Below are positions 30,183 to 42,451 of a DNA stretch of 64,000 bases, one piece after another. The first letter of the stretch is position 1. Each line of letters begins with the position of its first letter. Source of the DNA: Aradus depressus (lineage: Eukaryota; Arthropoda; Insecta; Hemiptera; Aradidae). The stretch covers positions 97,426,115 through 97,490,114 of the forward strand of contig OY759214.1 in the NCBI GenBank assembly GCA_963662175.1, read 5' to 3'. A model generated the notes under the pieces. That model saw nothing but the letters and a program-made list of their open reading frames with translations. It ran no database searches and was not told the DNA's origin. The position numbers and the translations under genes are program-made.

Positions 30183-30490
30183 AACGGTAGCTCAGTGATA
30201 GCATGCTGCCTTTCAAAACCCGGCCGACACCTTTAGGTTTTTAACCTGGAAGGTGAAAATGCTTAAATAAGCTCGCCGTCCTTTGGATGGGACGTCAAGC
30301 GATGTTCCCGAGCCTGTACCCATGCCAGGTACTCGTTAAAGACCCCTCACATTAAGTAAATAAACCTGGGTTGGCAAAATTTAGGACTCTCATAGTAGAG
30401 TCGGGCTCATGTCCACTAGAGCGAGGAAAGAGCAGTTCTGGTAGTAGGTGATATGACCTTGTAGTTAAACCCGGACATGAGTAACCAACT
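30183..30490 (+). mobile_element. tRNA-headed SINE copy
   Basis: GGGCAACGGTAGCTCAGTGA head, internal deletion around the anticodon region, then CTCGCCGTCCTTTGGATGGG, GATGTTCCCGAGCCTGTACC, GGTAGTAGGTGATATGACC and CCCGGACATGAG. Its head lies 30 bases from the head of the oppositely oriented copy. Confidence 0.8.
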
Positions 30491-30581
30491 AACTATAGGT
30501 ATAATACATTCTATTGCATCATAACTGATATTATATTTGTATTTAATATGAAGATGGCTGATGTAGTGAGAAGTGATTATT

Positions 30582-30930
30582 TCACAGGATGTCAAATATA
30601 AGATAGTCTGACCTCTCACAGATTTTTATTGGTAGTAATAGCTAGCCGGCTTTCGAGGTTTCCCTCATCATCAGGCAGTCTGATAAAAAATTAAAAATTT
30701 TTGAATAAAACTAAATAATATAATACAAATAAATAAATAACAATCTAAAACATTAACAATTTAGTTTTAGATTGTTATTTATTTATTTTTATTATATTAT
30801 TTTTTATTCAAATTTTTTTAATTTCTTATCAGAATGCCTGATGATGAGGGAAACCTCGATAGCCGGCTAGCTATTACTACCAATAAAAATCTGTGAGAGG
30901 TCAGACTATCTTATATTTGACATCCTGTGA
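30582..30930. mobile_element. Fold-back element, arms about 170 bp
   Basis: Inverted arms centre on about 30756. The outer ends are TCACAGGATGTCAAATATAA and its complement. Each arm contains, on the strand pointing outward, CTGATGATGAGG-GAAA-CCTC followed by GAAA (left arm) or GATA (right arm): a hammerhead-like core with a 4-bp GAGG/CCTC stem and GAAA tetraloop. The inner part is AT-rich. No ORF. Confidence 0.75.
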
Positions 30931-31370
30931 GATATTCGTATTTATTCATAATAAAACATATTTTGTGATTTCTAGATTTTTCAGATGAATTTAGTGAGGT
31001 TTTCTTGTTATTTTCAGATTCAATTCCTTGAATCATTTCAGTGAAAATACTGCAGCTGTTTTTTTTTTTTTTGCATAACTTCCCAAAGATATGGGTATGA
31101 CGATAGTAAAAGGGAATCTCTATTAGAGTTTTTGAGCTGTTCTTCCTCTTCCCTTTGGCTGAAGATCAATTAGGTGTCGTCCTGATGAAGGTTTTTGATA
31201 CGTAAGTAAATATCATTTCAATACATTCATTATGGGTGAGTTATCGTGTTCCCACATACAGGACAGATAAGATTTTGTTTTTCATTTTATGGTATCAAGG
31301 GGTAGGAAAATATGAAATTATGCTGAAAACTCAACATAGTTGGGGTTGTAGAAGTGAGGAGGGTGAATGA

Positions 31371-31942
31371 GAGATGTCATCACCTTCACAACACACATCC
31401 ACTGAAGTCATTATAAGCCACTTAAGAAGGAAATAACTAGTTTCCGAAACATTGCCCAATTTTGAATTTTCATTTACACGACAGAACCTCGAATTCCGTC
31501 AACATTGAAAAGATACTGTCGACTTTATTAATCATTAGTAACCAGACTGAAGACACAACAGGATTCTTCAAACAAATTAGGATGGACTTCGGAAATGAGA
31601 CCTTCAATTCTATGAAAATGTGGATGACGGACAACAGGAAGCTAGGAGCAGCCCGCACCAGGAGGAACTTCCTACTGAAATGTAGAAAGAATAGTGTTTT
31701 TCCGGTCCACATCCAGAAGAACTTTAGATCCCTATTTCCCATCTTGGGTGAGTCTCACCCTACATTCATCTGATAAACAATAGTATTGTAAAATTACAAA
31801 AATCCATTAAAGTCCTCATCACCTTCACAACACATGTCCACTCGAGTCATTATAAGGCCCTGAAGAAGGAAATAAATAGTTTCCGAAAGGTTGGCCAAAT
31901 GTTGATTTTTCATTTACACGACAAAACCTCGAATTCCTTCTT
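31371..31942 (+). mobile_element. Penelope-like mini-element with two direct pseudo-LTRs (candidate)
   Basis: Direct copies at about 31371-31497 and 31811-31942 share CATCACCTTCACAACACA, GTCATTATAAG, AGAAGGAAATAA.TAGTTTCCGAAA and TTTTCATTTACACGACA. The second holds CTGAAGA, a GGAAA/TTTCC stem and GAAA (31860-31887), a hammerhead-like core. Between them a frame (31462-31773) includes ARTRRNFLLKCRKNSVFPVH, resembling the N-terminal region of Penelope-like proteins. If right, this is a 5' fragment flanked by pseudo-LTRs. RT is absent. Confidence 0.55.
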
Positions 31943-32037
31943 CAGCGAATGAGAGATTTAGTATATTTATGAAAATAAATGTATATAGACAATTGTTATC
32001 CCCTGTCTATGTCACTAAGTTTCCCCCTTTGTAGACT

Positions 32038-32065
32038 CCCCCCCCCCCCCCCCCCCCCCCCCCCC
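32038..32065. repeat. Poly-C tract of about 28 bases
   Basis: An uninterrupted C run. Its length is likely unreliable in any assembly. The poly-Pro and poly-Gly frames across it are artefacts. Confidence 0.9.
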
Positions 32066-32419
32066 ACCGGTATCAAGCGACCCCTTATTTCAGGGGATGC
32101 TCCCCTCCCTCCCCTTCCCAAACTTTGGACACTATTCTTGTCTGTATCTGCTATTGTATACATTGTGTCCTTTTTCACATTTTTCAGTTTTTTTTTCTCC
32201 CCATTCTTATATGCAGAAGTATCATGTTCCAAACTCCTGGTATCTAATTTAAGTAACAAAAGTAAGAAAGCTATTTAAGTAAAAAAAAGCACGCTACCTC
32301 GCTCTGCCGGCGCCCTCATATTTATGAGATGTAACACACAAAACTTCCATGGGGACTTTTCTTAGAAATTTCCAGACCTTTAGTAGGTAAACAAAGTAAA
32401 TTTAATAACGAAAAATAAT

Positions 32420-33420
32420 ATTAACTTCCCCGAAATTAATCAATGAACCTTCCTCCAAAATCAGTCGACCGTTTGCGCTAATATTCAACAGTAGACTTAT
32501 ATAGGGTCTTCTAAAATCTTATACTGAATTTTGTGTCGATAAATTCATTACATTCATAGTTATTAAGGTTTTTGAATTGAGCCCCCTTTGATCCCCCTAC
32601 CTTTCTGCAGATTCCGCTGAAAATGAATAAATGAATGGGTGTCAGGAAAAAGGGCCTATGTCGTGATTTTTTGAAAATCCGTTTTTTTCATGGAAAAAGG
32701 ATCTATGTGATGTGGAGCAAGTACCTGCATAGTTTTAAGTTCAATACTCTGCCACTAAATGCCCTTGATTAATGAAGGAGCGAATGGAGAAGGTCACGTG
32801 GAAGAAGGGCCTATGTTATCTTTAGAAGTGTGAAAAAAAAATTATTTAAAATAATAATTGAATAAATAAAATTCTATACGTCGTTACCTTCACAGTAGTC
32901 ACTTACTACTTTTGCAGTATTTTGTATTAATCAATAATTTTTTTTTATTTTGGAATAAACAAATCGTAAAAAAAAGCCTTTTTGTTTTCAGTCTTTTTCC
33001 AATGGAAAAAGGGCCTATGAATGGAGCTGGTTTTTATTATATTGCAATTATTTCAGTTCAAAGTTGCACTCCTGTAAAATTTGAAAAAACTGACATAGGC
33101 CCTTCTTCCAGACACCTATTCAAATGTGGTCCTTATGAGTTTTTAATACAATGAAATATGAAATTTTGTGTCGATAATTAATTACAACTGCAGTTATTAC
33201 AGTTTTGCCTCTTCCCTAATCCCCGTGTTCCCCTTCACCGATTCCCCCGAAAATCGATAGGTGTCGTCGTTGGGGGGTTCTGGATTCACATATATTAAAT
33301 TTCAAGTTGATACGTTCAATCTATTGGGGAGTTATTGTGTTCACAACACACACACATACAGGAATATTTTTTTCCCAGAATCGATTACATAAAGTCCCCT
33401 ATACTTCGTTCAAAAATTTT
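32420..33420 (+). repeat. Family A copy interrupted by a TIR element
   Basis: The head (CAATGAACCTTCCTCC, CAGTCGACCGTTTGCGCTAA) starts near 32440. The reiterated unit stops at GCTGAAAAT near 32622 and resumes at GTGGTCCTTATGAG near 33125. The end near 33400 carries CCCCTATACTTCG. Confidence 0.75.
32632..33122. mobile_element. MITE-like TIR element with reiterated GGGCCTATG sites
   Basis: Terminal inverted repeats of about 30 bases: left TGAATGGGTGTCAGGAAAAA then GGGCCTATGTC; right (inverted) TGAATAGGTGTCTGGAAGAA then GGGCCTATGTC. The motif AAGGGCCTATG also recurs internally near 32803 and 33010, with a variant near 32697, like subterminal transposase sites. Length about 490 bp with no transposase. 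A clear TSD could not be read, so the superfamily is open. Confidence 0.75.
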
Positions 33421-33479
33421 TTTTCTACTAAATATATCATAACATAGTACATAGGAAAGTAGAAAATAAACTTTGCAGA

Positions 33480-33950
33480 CGATGAATATGAATAATCAAT
33501 TAACTTTTCGCTCCCCTTCAACACCAGTCGACCGTTTGCGCTAATATTCAACAGCTGACTTAAAATAGGCTCCTAAATCCTCATACTAAATTTTGTGTCA
33601 ATAAAATCTGAAGTTATCATGGTTTTCGAATTGAGCACCCTCCCCTGAATCTCACCTTCAGCTGATATCGCTGAATTTCGACAAGTAATGTCCTCATTGG
33701 GTTCTGACTTTAAATATGAAATTTCATGTCGATACATTCATTACATCGGCAGTTATTGGGTTTACGTGTTGAGCCTCTCTGATCCCCCACCTTCCCTTCT
33801 TCCGAAAATTGATAAGTGTCGTTCTTATATGGTTTTGAATTCACATATGAAATTTTGTGTCAATACTCTCATTACAACGGTAGTTATTACAGTTTTTGAG
33901 TTAAGTATCTCTCCTAATCCCATCCGTTCCTTTTGACTGATTTGGCTTAA
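33480..33950 (+). repeat. Family A copy
   Basis: Head AACTTTTCGCTCCCCTTCA near 33501 and CAGTCGACCGTTTGCGCTAA near 33525, then three GATACATTCATT/CAATACTCTCATT-type blocks. Runs directly into the 35-bp satellite. Confidence 0.75.
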
Positions 33951-34231
33951 AATCGATATCTGGTGACACTCCAGTGGAAACATAAAATCGATATGTGGTG
34001 ACTCTCCAGTGAAAACATAAAATCGATATGCGGTGACACTCCAGTGAAAACATAAAATCGATATGTGGTGACACTCCAGTGAAAACATAAAATCGATATG
34101 TGGTGACACTCCAGTGAAAACATAAAATCGATATGTGGTGACACTCCAGTGGAAACATAAAATCGATATGTGGTGACACTCCAGTGAAAACATAAAATCG
34201 ATATGTGGTGACACTCCAGTGAAATCATAAA
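33951..34231. repeat. 35-bp satellite, 8 copies
   Basis: The unit contains ATCGATATGTGGTGACACTC and CAGTGAAAACATAAA, with single-base variants. Because 35 is not a multiple of 3, all three minus-strand frames read the same peptide in turn (HISILCFHWSV), which gives three overlapping artefact ORFs. Confidence 0.95.
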
Positions 34232-35954
34232 ATCGAATTTCTAACCACTTACACAACTTTCTCTATAGTGCTCTGGTATGTTGATTTTTTCTGGAATTTT
34301 TTTTTTTTTTTCCAGAGACACCACTAGAAAAAATCAATATATCAACATCCCAGGGAAGTTTAAGAACATGCTTATGTATTGCACATTATGAGAGGAAAGG
34401 AAAAATAACAAAACAATATTTTTTTTTTATAAATAATTTCATATTGGCCAAATATAATATCATATAAAATCTATATACAAATATAACAATTATGGAACAA
34501 GTTACCATGGACTTAACCATAAATAAGTTCTTAAACGTTAAAGACATAGCTCCAAATGACTCAAATTAATAATAACAGACTGTACAAAAATGGACACTTT
34601 TTAACTATTAACTATTCAAAATCTTCTATAACTTGTGTTATTTTTATTTTTGTACAAAAGTAAAAAACTGTCTATAACTATTCAAAAATACATTTAAAAA
34701 ACATGTTTTAGAAAAAATATAATATATTAATGTAGTCAGTCATGACCACAATTTATTGTCATGGATTTAAAGAAGAAAAAAAAAAATTGAGTATTTAAAC
34801 TCTTCGGCACCATTTTGATAAGGCCACAAGAAATTTGTTAATTTATAATAAGTAACAATCACAATAAAATTAATATTATTAGAAGGCACCAGATTTCCAA
34901 GAAAATGTATCCTGTATTTAGGCAAACTAATATTTATATTACATAGCACAAACACTTACAAAAATATAAAAAATTGTATTCAAAAGTATTTTAAGACAAT
35001 TTATACTTTTAAAAATAATCACTGGTTTTATTATTCTTAGGATTTTTTATTTATTCCCTTAATTAATAAGAGAGACTTATTTATCTTCTAGATTTTTACT
35101 AATTTAACATTATATTTATAACTAAGCTATTTACAGATTAATTCTTGAAATTGTATAGTAAAAATTATAGAAAAAAAATTACACATTTGACTAGAAATTA
35201 AAAAAAGTCTTTCCTTTTTTCATCAATTAATAAAAAAATAATAAAAATATTATTACCCTACACAGCGCATAACGCTTATCCAATGGTACAATAACTCGAA
35301 AACTCTAAATTAATTTTTATATTAAAGAAAAAGTTTAGAGTTTTGTCGTTAATCTAAATAACAGTCTAGAATTTGGCTTTAGAACGGAGGGAGGGAGGTA
35401 CACAAAAAAAATGAAAAATATTGTAAACGTAAATTTCATGTTCATTTTCCAGTCTGTATTTTTGGAATATGACTGAAAAAGGAATGTGTACATGAATCCG
35501 ATTTTTTTCAGATCGTGAGCCTCTCTCCCTCAGGTTCATTATTTGTCGTTTTTTGACAATTTACAAAAAAAAAAAGTAGGAAAAATGTCAAAAAACAATC
35601 GAATTATCAATGACATATTGTGGGTTTGGTCATTATTGGCCCATATAATAATAATAAATTTCAAAAACATTCAAATAAAATAATATTGGACCGTTTAATT
35701 TCAACTTAGCCTGTGTTGTCATGGTTGGATAATGGACCATACCATCTGAACTAAGGCTGATGTCATTGGATCACCGATTTTTTTTTGGTTTGGTGTATTA
35801 AATTTTTTTTTTTTTTTTTATTAACGACATTTTAACTACGAGGGTGCTGATAATAACCACTTTCTCTTAATTTCACTATTCAATATGATCAGAAACAAAA
35901 ATAATATTTTCAAAATAAAGCTGGCTTAACACCCTATATATGAGGGCAAAAATC

Positions 35955-35988
<34 letters not shown>

Positions 35989-36615
35989 TATATTCGCATC
36001 ATCATAACTCAGCCGAAAAAGTAAAATTAGAACATTTTGATGGTCAATTTCAAATAGATTTGAAAAAAATAATTTTCAAATCGAGTTGAGAGGAACCTCA
36101 AAATGTGAAATTCCATTTAAAATCTGATTTCAAATTTTTGAACGAATAAAAAAAAAATGGTGATCCTCAACTATAACGGCTGCCTAAGTTCAGATGAAGT
36201 AGTCCAATTAGAAAAATCAAAATAAATGTTAATACTCAACGGTAGGAGTAGCATTTCTCAGAGATAAGCCTTTGGAAAAGCGAGTTTCTAATTGACAAAT
36301 TTGGTTTAGTATTAAATTTTAAAAATTTAGAAAAATACTCCATATAATACCAATTTACCTTTAACCCACAAAATGATGCCACTGTCAACATTAATTCTTA
36401 TTTCTGACCGCAAATTAAATTTGCTTTTTATTTTATTTTTTTCCCCCTTGGAAGCATTACATAATAGGTTTTTATATACGTCGTTTTATATACTTTTATA
36501 TATATAAAAAAAATCTACAAAATATTACATATAAAATATATAACAAATAAATAACTTAATAGTAAATATACAAACTGGGTTCGAGGCTGGTTGTAGTATA
36601 GTGCGCAGGGACCAC
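34232..36615 (-). other. AT-rich unique region; possible terminal exon and 3'UTR of a minus-strand gene
   Basis: No interspersed repeat recognised here, unlike most of the window. On the minus strand, CGTTTCCCCTTTCTGTTCACAG ending at 36616 is a strong splice acceptor with a polypyrimidine tract, so an exon could start at 36615 and run leftward. Many AATAAA signals exist on that strand, and I cannot choose one. It could belong to the bHLH gene at 44403-45008 or to another transcript. Also holds a (TA)n tract at 35960-35985. Confidence 0.35.
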
Positions 36616-36909
36616 CTGTGAACAGAAAGGGGAAACGTTGGTTAGACAGGAAATGTCAGAGAGCATATGGCGTAGCCAGCACACACTTGCAGTATGCACA
36701 GTCCTATTTATATAACTTGCTAGGTCCCTTGGAACATGTGCTACACCTGGGATCATGTGCTATACTAAATTATAACCAGGAAGTATACTTAAAACCTATA
36801 AGGAGAAATATTCTCTGGGGATCAATTTAAAAAAAATACAGGAATAGAAGGGGAGCAGAATTAATATTGAGAAAGAGGGGAAAGAATAACCATAAAATTT
36901 AATAGTTAA

Positions 36910-37250
36910 GAATAAAGAAAAAAATGGGTGAATCATCGGAAATGTACTTCCCCAGAACGAATTAATCAACTAAGTTTGCATTGTCCCTCTTAACTAAGAA
37001 TCAATATATGATACACAGGGATATGAAATTCCATGTCAATCCATTAAGTTATTAAAGTTTTCATGTTAAGCCCCCTCCCCACCCTTTGGATTTACTTAAC
37101 TATCAGTAACTGGGTTCTGGATACATATATAAAATTTCATGTCGATACATTCATTTCATCAGAAGATATCGTGTTCACCCATAGACACAAGATAGAAATT
37201 TTTATTTTTTAATTTTCTATACCATGGAGAACAAGAAATTCCAGTGACAT
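36910..37250 (+). repeat. Family A copy, degraded
   Basis: GGTGAATCATCGGAAATGTA, CCCCAGAACGAATTAATCAA, then GTCGATACATTCATTTCATC and GATATCGTGTTCACCC. Ends before a recognisable terminus. Confidence 0.65.
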
Positions 37251-37703
37251 ATAGCTTAGAAAATAAGAAAAATAACCAGCATTTCGAAAAAAAAACAAAA
37301 AAATTAAATTTACGATGTTTGTATCTTCTGCATTTATTTGCAATAATTCGGGAAAAATCGAGTTACAAAATTAAAATTTCGAAGTTGGGGACTTAGTGAA
37401 TAATAGCAAAAATACACTATGAAAAATACGAATATTTTGAAATAAAAAACAAAAAGCCATGTTTTTCTCTTTTGTATAATATTTAATAGGAATATTTTAA
37501 AAAATAAGATTTTTAAAATTTTTATTTCGAAATAAATACATTGTTTTGTATATAATAAGGATTAATGACTTTGTATAAATTTTAATATTCATTTTGGGCC
37601 AGATCTATATAAACTACTGTTATTTTTCATGTTTATTATTATTATTTCTTTTTAGGAATATATTAAATAAAATATATTTATGTAAGCAGAGTGTAATGCT
37701 TAC
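37251..37703. other. AT-rich unique sequence
   Basis: No gene or repeat recognised. If the exons either side belong together, this is intron. Confidence 0.3.
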
Positions 37704-37786
37704 CAATACGAGAGATCTTCAAGGAAGCTGATTTCTTTGATTTCTTTTTTACTTTGATTGAGATCTTCTGTGAAATAACCCAGCTT
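37704..37786 (-). other. Possible 83-bp internal exon (minus strand)
   Basis: On the minus strand, TTTTTTATGTTTCAG precedes 37786 and GTAAGCATT follows 37704, a good acceptor and donor 83 bases apart. One frame is open throughout and reads TEDLNQSKKEIKEISFLEDL-like sequence. This could be coding sequence of an unrecognised gene or a UTR exon of the upstream bHLH gene. Splicing is inferred from consensus only. Confidence 0.35.
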
Positions 37787-39478
37787 CTGAAACATAAAAA
37801 ACAATTATTGTAGACATTTTTAATTAAAATAAAATGTAAATTATAGCACATTTTTATAAAGTAGTATTTTCTCAAAAGCAACTCAAAATGTTGGTCAAAA
37901 GGCTCTTCAAAATGTGCTTATCCTAATATATTCTAAGACTTTCTCTTGTTTGAGAAAGTAAATTATAATTTATTTTTTAAATTTCTCCTTTAAAATAAAT
38001 ATATTAACAAAAAAAAAAAGTGCATTGATATACATTTTTTAGATATAATGTAAAATTTAAAATGAATTAACTAAGACAGTACAGAAAGGTAAGTTTAAAG
38101 AACGGAACTTTTCGTCTCTGGACGGGCGGAGATTTGGCCATCAAAACCCGGTTAGGAAGATGTTACGTTTCCCCACCTATCGACCTCTTTAAAAAACTGG
38201 CTATATTATAAACCTTTCTCCCATCTTTTAATCATTTTCGAAAATGAAAAAAAAATCTCAAAAATTATAAATAAAAATAATCTCTGAAATAGGATGTGTA
38301 ACAAAAATAAGAAAATTAAAAATACATTTTCGGAAAAATATAAATGAAAACAAGCAAAATATGATTGACATACTATAAATTTATAAACACTATCGGGGAT
38401 AAATTCCTGTATTAATGGGTAAATTCATTTTAGAGGATAACAATTAAAATTCAACAGATTAATCATCTTCCCAAACAATGTGATTAATCATCTTCCCAAA
38501 TTTCCACATTAAATCACACACTGAATATAGAAAAATATTTTACTGATAAAATCAACTTGTACATTTCCTCATAAAAAATACAAACAAAATCTCAATTCTG
38601 CTAAAAAATATAATAATTTTTTACACTCTATTTAATTATTAATCACATATTCTTACTTTCAAAGGCAGAAGGACTAATTTACGAAAACCACAAAAACTGT
38701 CACGGTAATGAATGCATCGATATGAAATTTTGCATGTGAATCCAAAACCCCATAAGGACAACACCTATCGATTTTAAAATCGATCGTAAAATAATGTGAA
38801 CTCTCTAAAATAATTAATGCTCTCAATAAAGTCTCATCTAAATAGCTGTTATTTATTCAATAATGCGTACGATTAGGAGAACGTGTTTTAACAATTTGCT
38901 GTTATCTGAAAAAAGTAAGAGTTCTCATTAAAGAAATAGTTTAGGTTCCCCACTTAAATAAAACCTGTCCATCGACCCATGAATAAATTAAAAATCGTAT
39001 CAGAAAAAGTATAATAAAATTTTGAACTTCAAAAAGCGTGCAAAAGGTGTTAGTCAAAACATATAACTAACTTCATACCTGTCATATTTAAGAATAATAA
39101 TAAACTAACCAAATGGTCCACTAATAATGGGAAGAAAACGAACCAGTTTAGCTATTTTAGTTTTTCTATTTAGGCCTCCCGTTAGGTCCTAATCGATTAA
39201 ATTATTCACACATCGATTCAAAATTACCTAAGAACCTAAGTTTCTAGAATAGTATATTCTAGCTCAATTCAGCTATTTAGAAAAGTCAATTTTCAATTAA
39301 TTTATTTAAATTAATTCGATGCGTTCATCCATTTATTTTTTTATTCAGGTTCTTGTCAAACAACACAATTTGCTATTTCTACAGAGATTTTTTTTTTTTT
39401 TTTCAATATTGTGAAGTTAACATTTCTCTTTTTTCCTTTTTTTTTTCAATTCTCGAAGATTTCTAGATATATAGATAT
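37787..39478. other. AT-rich sequence, intronic or intergenic
   Basis: Contains a reversed family A fragment at about 38690-38790 (GAATGCATCGATATGAAATT) and a 25-bp direct duplication at 38455-38505 (GATTAATCATCTTCCCAAA). Otherwise nothing recognised. Confidence 0.35.
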
Positions 39479-39479
39479 A

Positions 39480-39725
39480 TTGGAAGGGCTGGTGTGTACA
39501 CCTAGGGGCCTAAGCAATGCTCTTATCCCTTCCCTGCCAGCTCAACTGTGCGATTCCTTTATTTTGCCTACCAAGGTTTAGTTACCTAATATAGGGTTCT
39601 TTAACGAGTACCTGACATCGCAGAGGCTCGAGACCAATGCTCAATGTACTATCCGAAGGACGGCGTGCTCAAGGTTTTTACCTTCCAGATAAAAAAACCT
39701 AAGGGTGTCGGCCGGGTTCCTGAGG
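39480..39725 (-). repeat. LINE 3'-end fragment abutting a SINE fragment
   Basis: 39483-39560 (GGCTGGTGTGTACACCTAGG, TGCTCTTATCCCTTCCCTG) matches 47085-47150, the 3' flank of a LINE relic. 39558-39722 is a SINE body on the minus strand (AACGAGTACCTGACATCGCA, CCGAAGGACGGCGTGCTCAA, GTGTCGGCCGGGTT). Confidence 0.65.
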
Positions 39726-40514
39726 TTCTTATAACTCTCCGGAGAATATTTCCTCCAGAATTTGGCTGAAGACTAATTTCCATTAAGTTTCTTTTTGTCC
39801 CAAGTTTTTGTAAACTCAGTGAAAAAGCCAGTTCTCTCTGAAAACTCCTGAATTTCTTATAAAATACTACAGTTTCACCGTTGTTTCTTCCAGTTTTCTC
39901 CAGTTCTATTTTCCAGTTCGCTGAAGAGACTCCTCCCGTACTTCTCTTAAAGCCCTCAACCCGCCAAGACGGTAGACTATAGACTAAGAGCCTGTTTTTT
40001 CCCGACCCCCGCTAAGGTTAAGGCAAGCTACCCCTAACGGACTCCTTAGTAACAAGATTCCCCCCTTCCCTTATTCTTTTGTGTCCCCCCCCCCTCCTTC
40101 TTGGCTACCTTTCTTTTGTTCCCTTCTGCCTCAGGGAGCCCCATTCAACCCCTAAAGGAACCAGGTATATGCTGATTTATATAAAAATTTTTTACCTCAC
40201 ACTATACTAACCTCCTCACCCAAAAGACCCCCCACTCCCCGACCAACAGACAAGGAGAGGATTTTCACCCCGTCTTCTTAACCGTGCGGAAGGTCTATGG
40301 TAATTAATGCATTAATCTCCCCCCCTTTCCGGATTATGTAATTAACATAACCATGGGGTATAATAATGCATGAGCCAAATGCAAGAGTCCCAAGGCATAT
40401 ATAAGCAGGACGCATTAACCAACGTATTTCAACCCTTTATACAATCAAGGTAAAAAAATATACTACCTGTACAACCCCATATTTTATTTTATAATTAATC
40501 GATTACTTCCCAAA
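39726..40514. other. Pyrimidine-rich intergenic sequence
   Basis: No gene. From about 39890 to 40280 the plus strand is C/T-rich with several C runs. Confidence 0.35.
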
Positions 40515-40700
40515 CTGTATAGGGGTAGTTATATAATCGGTCAGAAATTCGGTAAGTTATCATATCATTTCATGTGTATCCACAACCCCATAAGACACCT
40601 ATAAATTTTCCGCGGGATGGACCGAAAGGAAAGGGAGATCAGAGGAGAGCTCAACTCAAAAACCCTAGTAAATAATGTATCAACACAAAAGTTTGTTTAT
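40515..40700 (-). repeat. Family A terminal fragment, reversed
   Basis: TATAGGGGTAGTTATATAATCGG, CATTTCATGTGTATCCA, CCCATAAGACACCTAT and GAGAGCTCAACTCAAAAACC mark the reversed family A terminus. The 64-codon frame starting at 40617 runs through it and is rejected. Confidence 0.65.
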
Positions 40701-42451
40701 TCAGAAGTCCCACGTAAGTCAACTAATGATTTTTTGCCTAAACGGTTGACTGGTTTTAGAGGGAGAGCAAAAACTTCTAGCTTCTTCAATTTTCATAGTA
40801 AAATATTGTAGAAAAACAACATCCAAACCGAAATGAATTTTCGTGGAAGATTCCTAACAAGCAATGATTGAGATAAATAACTTTTTTCGGGAAATAGATA
40901 TGATCGCCGTTAATGAAACGTCTTCGTCCGAGGATTCCACAGACATTTCATTTATTATCGTTACTATTGAGATCTCATTTTAAAAATGATTAATATTCCT
41001 GTTATTTTTATTGTTAATTAAGAGGGGAGATGAATGTTTCTATTGTAGACGAAAGACAAGTCGGAGTGATATCTTCTACTTCAAGGGTACCTGTCTAGCT
41101 AGCCCAAGCCCCCCATATACAATTTTCAGAAGACGATCCTTGTCAATGAATTCCAAATGCGCGAAATCTAATGAATAGGGAAGTATTCGATTTCAACCAG
41201 GAAGGTACAACTTAATAGGACACACATGGAGGGATAGAACAGGAAGAAAGAGAGGACATCTAGGAATAATAGAAGACCGGGGGAGGGGGAGACTAGGCTG
41301 AATAGATGAGGAACATTGGAGAATAGGCACGGTAAGAAACCATAGGAGGTGTAGGCTTTAGAGGGGGATACAGGACGGACGGAAGTAAACAGAGGAAGAC
41401 TCAGGTAGGAGGCAGGGTCCTCCAGCCAAGGGTGGGGTATCGTAGGAACATAGGAACACAGGCTTCCTGGATTCGGACGGACCTTCGGAGAGTTCTATTT
41501 GTCGGAATATTGAGAAATATCAGAAAAATATATAGGAAGAGTTTAAAGAAGTACAGGAAACCAGAATGTGTCGTAAACATACTTGGGGATGTTCAAAGAA
41601 AGTTGAAATACTTATGAAATTCAGAGATCGAAATGGAAACTGCTAAGGAATACGGAAAATACGGAAACGAAATATATATATATATTTCATGACGATATAT
41701 TCATTACATCGGCATTTACTATAGTTTTTGTATATAGCCATCCTTCTCCGTTCTTTTCTGGATTGTGCAAGAAAATTCTTAATTTATAATATGATACTTT
41801 TCACAGTTATATTCTTCTCACATATATTTTATTGAGTATTTTACAACTCAGTAAATATAAATTGTCTAGACTACGAATTTAACGAAAAGATCGACTCGTA
41901 AAATATGTTTATGATAATGAGAGTACTTCATGAAATGTCTATTTGGTAAGTTATAATAACAAAAAAATTAAATAAATAGGAGAAGAATATAATTGCGAAA
42001 AGTATATTATTTTTTAAAATTTAATTCTGGATCAGAGGTTCGAAAAAATATGAAAGTCCAGTGAAAACACAAAACCTAATTTCTAAAGAGGGAATGACTA
42101 AAAGGGCTCTTTATAATAATAATAATAATAATAATAATAATCTACAGACATGCAATAAAAGTAATAATACATAATTTTACAGTAGGATTTTTGACAAATA
42201 AAATTATTAAAGTTATTAAAAAATAATTCTATGTACGTGAACTTAGAAATAAGCTAGACTTGGAGAGGTTCAAGCGAAGTACCGGATTTGCCATGATAGA
42301 AACCTCTAGGCATTATTTTATGGAGGCGACACTTTTCAGAAAAGAAACAAAAATAAAAACTAGTAAAACTGCACAAATAATAAAAGTGCAAATAATATTA
42401 GCAGATTCTAACCAAAATAGATATAATAATAAAGTTAGTTATTGAGGTTCA
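40701..42451. other. Intergenic or intronic, no supported gene
   Basis: 41150-41620 is purine-rich with no recognised product. A family A scrap (ATTCATTACATCGGCATTTA) lies near 41698. (AAT)n microsatellite at 42113-42140. Confidence 0.35.

Noticed and set aside
31979..32278. 99-codon frame with a poly-Pro run
   Set aside because: Created by the poly-C tract. The antisense frame shows poly-Gly for the same reason.
33825..34256. 143-, 92- and 93-codon frames with HISILCFHWSV repeats
   Set aside because: They arise from the 35-bp satellite, which is read identically in three frames because 35 is not divisible by 3.
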